From assembly GCA_023428645.1 (NCBI GenBank), contig JAEYXD010000102.1, forward strand, positions 1-52,240: 52,240 bases of DNA, given 5' to 3'. Numbering within the stretch: the first letter of the stretch is position 1; every line of letters starts with the position of its first letter. This document shows, piece after piece, positions 49,427 through 52,240 of the stretch. Origin of the DNA: Pseudomonadota bacterium. GTDB taxonomy: Bacteria > Pseudomonadota > Gammaproteobacteria > Steroidobacterales > Steroidobacteraceae. Position numbers and translations under genes: made by a program. The notes under the pieces are model-generated. The model searched no databases, was not told where the DNA came from, and saw only the letters and a program-made list of their open reading frames with translations.

Positions 49427-50236
49427 ATGCAATTGCACATTCGACACGAGACGCTGTACCGCTATCGCGAGCCCGTCAAACGCAGCGTGCAGAATCTGCG
49501 CATGACCCCGCGCCGCGAGCCCGGTCAGCGCACCCTGACCTGGAAGATCTCGGCGCCTGGCCGGCAGCACGCGCAGATCGACGCGTACGGTAACGTCGTG
49601 CACTTGCTCACGCGCGACGATCCGCATCGCGAGATTCGAATCCTCGTGAGCGGCGTCGTCGATATCGAGGATGCGGCGGGCGTCGTGCTGCCCGATGAAG
49701 GCAGGCTGTCGCCGCTCGCGTACCTCGCCGAGACCTCGTTGACGCGCCCCGACGAGGCGATGCTGAGCTTCGTCGCGCGGAGCATGCCGAAGACGGGGGA
49801 CCGCCGCTCGGATCTGCTCAAGTTGTCGGAAGCGGTGCGCGAGGCCGTGCAATACGAGCAAGGCGTGACCGATGTGCACGAGTCCGCCGCGCGTGCGTTC
49901 GCGCGCGGCAAAGGGGTCTGTCAGGATCATGCTCATATCTTCATCGCATGCTGTCGCGCCTCGGGCATTCCGGCGCGCTATGTCAGCGGCTATTTCTACA
50001 CGGGCAAGGATGGCGACGTCGCGAGTCACGCGTGGGTCGATGTGTGGCCGGGAGACGACGCGGGCGGCTGGTTGGCGATCGACGTGACCCATAGCGCGCT
50101 CGTGGGCGGCCAACATTGCAGACTCGCCGTGGGCCGCGACTATCTCGATGCCTGTCCCGTGCGCGGGGTGCGTCGTGGCGGCGGGCCGGAGGAAATGCAC
50201 GTCGCCGTGAGCGTTGCCAAGTCGGCGCAGCAGTGA
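49427..50236 (+). CDS. Transglutaminase-like cysteine protease-fold protein
   Basis: The 269-residue protein has a beta-rich N-terminal domain (H-I-R-H-E-T-L-Y-R-Y, L-R-M-T-P-R) and a transglutaminase core. Catalytic Cys is in G-K-G-V-C-Q-D-H-A-H, His in A-S-H-A-W-V-D-V-W, Asp in A-I-D-V-T. In this operon type it may hydrolyse or transfer the peptide bond made by the ATP-grasp enzyme (inference from gene association). The ATG at 49427 is preceded by GGGGACAGC. Confidence 0.94.
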   Translation: MQLHIRHETLYRYREPVKRSVQNLRMTPRREPGQRTLTWKISAPGRQHAQIDAYGNVVHLLTRDDPHREIRILVSGVVDIEDAAGVVLPDEGRLSPLAYLAETSLTRPDEAMLSFVARSMPKTGDRRSDLLKLSEAVREAVQYEQGVTDVHESAARAFARGKGVCQDHAHIFIACCRASGIPARYVSGYFYTGKDGDVASHAWVDVWPGDDAGGWLAIDVTHSALVGGQHCRLAVGRDYLDACPVRGVRRGGGPEEMHVAVSVAKSAQQ

Positions 50237-50309
50237 GTGACGTTGACCTGGCCGTCACTGAGCGTTCAGGATCGCCGCTCTTTCTCTCGCTATTGTCGAA
50301 CCTTCAATC

Positions 50310-51044
50310 ATGACTTACTGCGTAGGCATGCTGCTCGATGCAGGGCTCGTGTTCCTCGCCGATTCGCGCACGAGCGCGGGCGTCGACCAGGTCAACACCT
50401 TTCGAAAGATCAGCGTCTTCGAGAAACACGGCGAGCGCGTCCTGGTCGCGATGACGGCGGGCAATCTGGCGATCTCGCAAGCGGTCATCAGCATTCTTCG
50501 CGAGCGCATCCAGGCGGGGGAGGAGAACCTCTTCACCGCTCGGAACATGTTCGAGGCGGCGCGCGAGGTCGGCGAGGCGTTGCGCGAAGTTCATCGGCGT
50601 GACGCCGAGGCGCTCAAGGAGCATCACGTCGAATTCAACGCGCAGGTCATCTTCGGCGGCCAGATCGACGGTGAGCTGCCGCGTCTGTTCAGCATTTACG
50701 CGCCGGGGAATTTCATCGAGGCGACCGCCGATACGCCGTATTTCCAGATCGGCGAATCCAAGTACGGCAAGCCCATCCTCGACCGGGTCGTGAGCCGCAG
50801 CACGAGTCTGGCGCAGGCGGCGAAGTGCGCGCTGATCTCGATGGACTCGACGATTCGCTCGAACCTGTCCGTGGGCCTGCCGCTCGATCTCCTGACGATT
50901 CAGCGCGACACGTTGCGGGTTCATACGCATGTGAACATCACGGAGGAGCACGCGTACTTCAAGATGATTCGCACGCGCTGGAGCGAGAGTCTGCGCCACG
51001 CGTTCCATGAACTCCCCGATCCGGACTGGGTGCGCAAGAGCTGA
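50310..51044 (+). CDS. Anbu, proteasome-like N-terminal nucleophile hydrolase
   Basis: The 244-residue protein is a member of the Anbu branch of the proteasome/HslV superfamily. After Met removal it starts T-Y-C-V-G-M, with Thr as the expected nucleophile. L-A-D-S-R-T-S-A-G-V-D carries the family Asp and F-R-K-I-S carries the Lys of the active site. A-M-T-A-G-N-L-A shows the oxyanion-type region. Anbu forms open helical rings rather than closed ones. Here it is the last gene of the four-gene cluster with ATP-grasp, alpha-E and transglutaminase proteins, the common context of Anbu. Confidence 0.94.
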   Translation: MTYCVGMLLDAGLVFLADSRTSAGVDQVNTFRKISVFEKHGERVLVAMTAGNLAISQAVISILRERIQAGEENLFTARNMFEAAREVGEALREVHRRDAEALKEHHVEFNAQVIFGGQIDGELPRLFSIYAPGNFIEATADTPYFQIGESKYGKPILDRVVSRSTSLAQAAKCALISMDSTIRSNLSVGLPLDLLTIQRDTLRVHTHVNITEEHAYFKMIRTRWSESLRHAFHELPDPDWVRKS

Positions 51045-51050
51045 TCCTCT

Positions 51051-51077
51051 GCACGAAGGCGCGGAGCGCCCTCGTGC
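51051..51077. terminator. Hairpin after the Anbu gene
   Basis: GCACGAAGGCGC and GCGCCCTCGTGC form an 11-bp stem with one mismatch and a 3-base GGA loop, 7 bases after the Anbu stop. No T tract follows. It lies between the convergent Anbu and motB genes. Confidence 0.5.
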
Positions 51078-51119
51078 CGCCGCGCCTGCGAGCGGGCGAT
51101 CCAGTGTCGGATTGCCCTT

Positions 51120-51165
51120 GCTCTCTTCCGTCGTTACCGCAGGCTCTCTTCTGTCGTTACCGCAG
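51120..51165. repeat. 23-bp tandem duplication at the 3' end of motB
   Basis: GCTCTCTTCCGTCGTTACCG and the next bases CAG (51120-51142) recur at 51143-51165 with one C-to-T change. The right copy contains the motB stop codon; the left copy lies outside the gene. Confidence 0.85.
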
Positions 51166-52110
51166 CGCCGCGACTTCCGCCGGACGATGCTCCGCCGGGT
51201 CCTGCACGCTGAACAACGCGCCGTTCTCCTGGTAGATCGCGTCTTCGGTGCGCTTGTTCATCACGATGATGCTGATGCGGCGATTGATCGGGCTATCGGG
51301 CGCTTGCGCATCGAGCAGCACGCTGGACGCGAGCCCGACGACCCGCCCGATCTTCTCCGGCGGCAGGCCGCCCGACACGAGCGCGCGCCGCGCCGCATTC
51401 GCGCGGTCGGCCGACAGCTCCCAGTTGCTGTAATTCAGCTTCACGTACGGGCGAATGTCCGTGTGGCCGCTGACGCTGAGGCGATTCGGCACGCCATTCA
51501 CGATGCCCGCAAGCTCGCGCAAGATCTGCGCGCTGAACGCCTCGAGCGTTGCGCTGCCGAGCGGAAACATCGAGCGGCGCTCGTGATCGACGATCTGAAT
51601 GCGGACGCCCTCCGGCGTCACGTCGAGCAGGATCTGATCCTTGAACTTGGCGAGCGTTTCGCGAGTGTCGATCGCATCGCGCAGCTGACCCATCAAGCCC
51701 TCCAGTCGCTCCGCATCCGCTTGCAGCTCTGCCATGCGCAGTGCCTCCTCGGATGTCGACGCGATGTCCATGGGGTGCGCTTCCTCGGCCGCTGCCGCGG
51801 TCTTGTGCAGCTCCATGCCGCCGCCGAGCTGGATCATGCTCGTGCTCGCGCCCCCTGGACCCTGGATCGAGGTCGGCGAAGGCACGGTGCTCGATCCCGG
51901 CACCGCGCTCGGGTTGTTGAAGTATTCGGAGATCGCGCCCTTCTGCTCTTCCGACGTCGAGCCCATCAGCCACATCAACAGGAAGAACGCCATCATCGCG
52001 GTCGCGAAATCCGCGAACGCGACCTTCCACGAGCCGCCGTGATGACCGTGCCCGTGCTTCTTCACGCGCTTGATGATGATCGGCGCGCTGCCCTCGTGAT
52101 TGGCGGCCAT
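51157..52110 (-). CDS. motB: Flagellar motor stator protein MotB
   Basis: The 317-residue protein has a His/Lys-rich N terminus, one membrane helix with the proton-carrying Asp34 (V-A-F-A-D-F-A-T-A-M-M-A-F-F-L-L-M-W-L), a plug/linker and a C-terminal OmpA-type peptidoglycan-binding domain (L-S-V-S-G-H-T-D-I-R-P-Y, then N-W-E-L-S-A-D-R-A-N-A-A-R-R). With MotA it forms the proton-driven stator. It starts 6 bases after the motA stop. Confidence 0.96.
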   Translation of the reverse strand: MAANHEGSAPIIIKRVKKHGHGHHGGSWKVAFADFATAMMAFFLLMWLMGSTSEEQKGAISEYFNNPSAVPGSSTVPSPTSIQGPGGASTSMIQLGGGMELHKTAAAAEEAHPMDIASTSEEALRMAELQADAERLEGLMGQLRDAIDTRETLAKFKDQILLDVTPEGVRIQIVDHERRSMFPLGSATLEAFSAQILRELAGIVNGVPNRLSVSGHTDIRPYVKLNYSNWELSADRANAARRALVSGGLPPEKIGRVVGLASSVLLDAQAPDSPINRRISIIVMNKRTEDAIYQENGALFSVQDPAEHRPAEVAALR

Positions 52111-52116
52111 GGGCGG

Positions 52117-52240
52117 TTACTTCTTGCCGCGCAGCTGAGCTTCCAGATCCTTGAAGCTCGGACGGCGATCGCCTGGCGTCGACTTGCGGCCGAACTCGAT
52201 CGCGACCTGCGGCGGATGGCCCTGCAGGAAGCCCATGATG
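52117..52240 (-). CDS. motA: Flagellar motor stator protein MotA, C-terminal part
   Basis: Only the last 40 residues lie in the window, cut by the right edge. They read I-M-G-F-L-Q-G-H-P-P-Q-V-A-I-E-F-G-R-K and end P-S-F-K-D-L-E-A-Q-L-R-G-K-K with TAA at 52117-52119. This is the conserved MotA C-terminal sequence, Q-V-A-x-E-F-G-R-K. It is directly upstream of motB on the same strand. Confidence 0.9.
   Translation of the reverse strand, partial: IMGFLQGHPPQVAIEFGRKSTPGDRRPSFKDLEAQLRGKK

Noticed and set aside
1..52240. CRISPR arrays, prophage, insertion sequences, tRNA or rRNA genes
   Set aside because: I looked for regularly spaced repeats, transposase or integrase motifs and tRNA T-arms and found none I could support.

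Overview
The window is GC-rich DNA with almost no spacer between genes and no phage, transposase, CRISPR or tRNA/rRNA signature. I read about 51 protein genes, one of them cut by the right edge. The gene set (HiPIP, CioAB-type cytochrome bd oxidase, HrpB, TesB, RraA, RluB-like synthase, SPOR proteins, Anbu operon, MotAB) suggests a free-living, motile, aerobic gammaproteobacterium, perhaps near Xanthomonadales/Steroidobacterales. That placement is inference from gene content and protein style; no marker RNA gene is present.

Layout. 1-6.1 kb: EF-hand protein, RsgA, a haem-motif lipoprotein, a thioredoxin-like protein, a POT-family peptide transporter and a type Ic aspartate aminotransferase. 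6.2-8.3 kb (minus): MarR regulator, maleylacetoacetate-isomerase-type GST and a small FAH-family hydrolase, which look like an aromatic ring-cleavage tail. 8.3-10.2 kb (minus): a three-gene bufferin-type cluster of Cys-rich precursor, MNIO/DUF692 enzyme and DUF2063 partner. 10.3-11.2 kb: two small lipoproteins. 11.4-14.1 kb (plus): histidine kinase, sigma54-type AAA+ regulator and LuxR-type response regulator. 14.3-17.1 kb: stress-type small proteins (CsbD, BON), a SemiSWEET, and a structured RNA/terminator just before the SemiSWEET. 17.2-19.5 kb: M28 peptidase and NlpC/P60 hydrolase. 19.5-23.4 kb (minus): tight operon DUF4412-DUF1992-DUF4404-HIT-acs. 23.6-28.8 kb: hrpB, tesB, a Uma2 protein and an RluB-type synthase. 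28.9-34.0 kb (minus): hybrid kinase, LuxR response regulator and cydAB. 34.1-37.6 kb: a GH17-GT2 beta-glucan synthase (NdvB-like) and an outer-membrane barrel. 37.6-41.9 kb (plus): ABC ATPase, FtsX-type permease and AttH/CrtC lipocalin-like protein, translationally coupled. 42.0-46.8 kb: HiPIP, RraA, a double-SPOR repeat protein behind a c-di-GMP-I (GEMM-I) riboswitch, and small hypotheticals. 47.0-51.0 kb (plus): the four-gene Anbu operon (ATP-grasp, alpha-E, transglutaminase, Anbu protease) behind a good sigma54 promoter match. 51.2-52.2 kb (minus): motB and the 3' end of motA.

The strongest unusual signals are: the GEMM-I riboswitch controlling a double-SPOR protein (45.2-45.3 kb); the Anbu operon with its sigma54-type promoter and an 11-bp inverted repeat upstream; the bufferin cluster; the multi-hairpin RNA ending in an intrinsic terminator only 22 nt before the SemiSWEET start codon; and an AAA+ regulator whose sigma54-contact motif reads GAFPGA rather than GAFTGA, next to a kinase with a degenerate ATP-binding N box.
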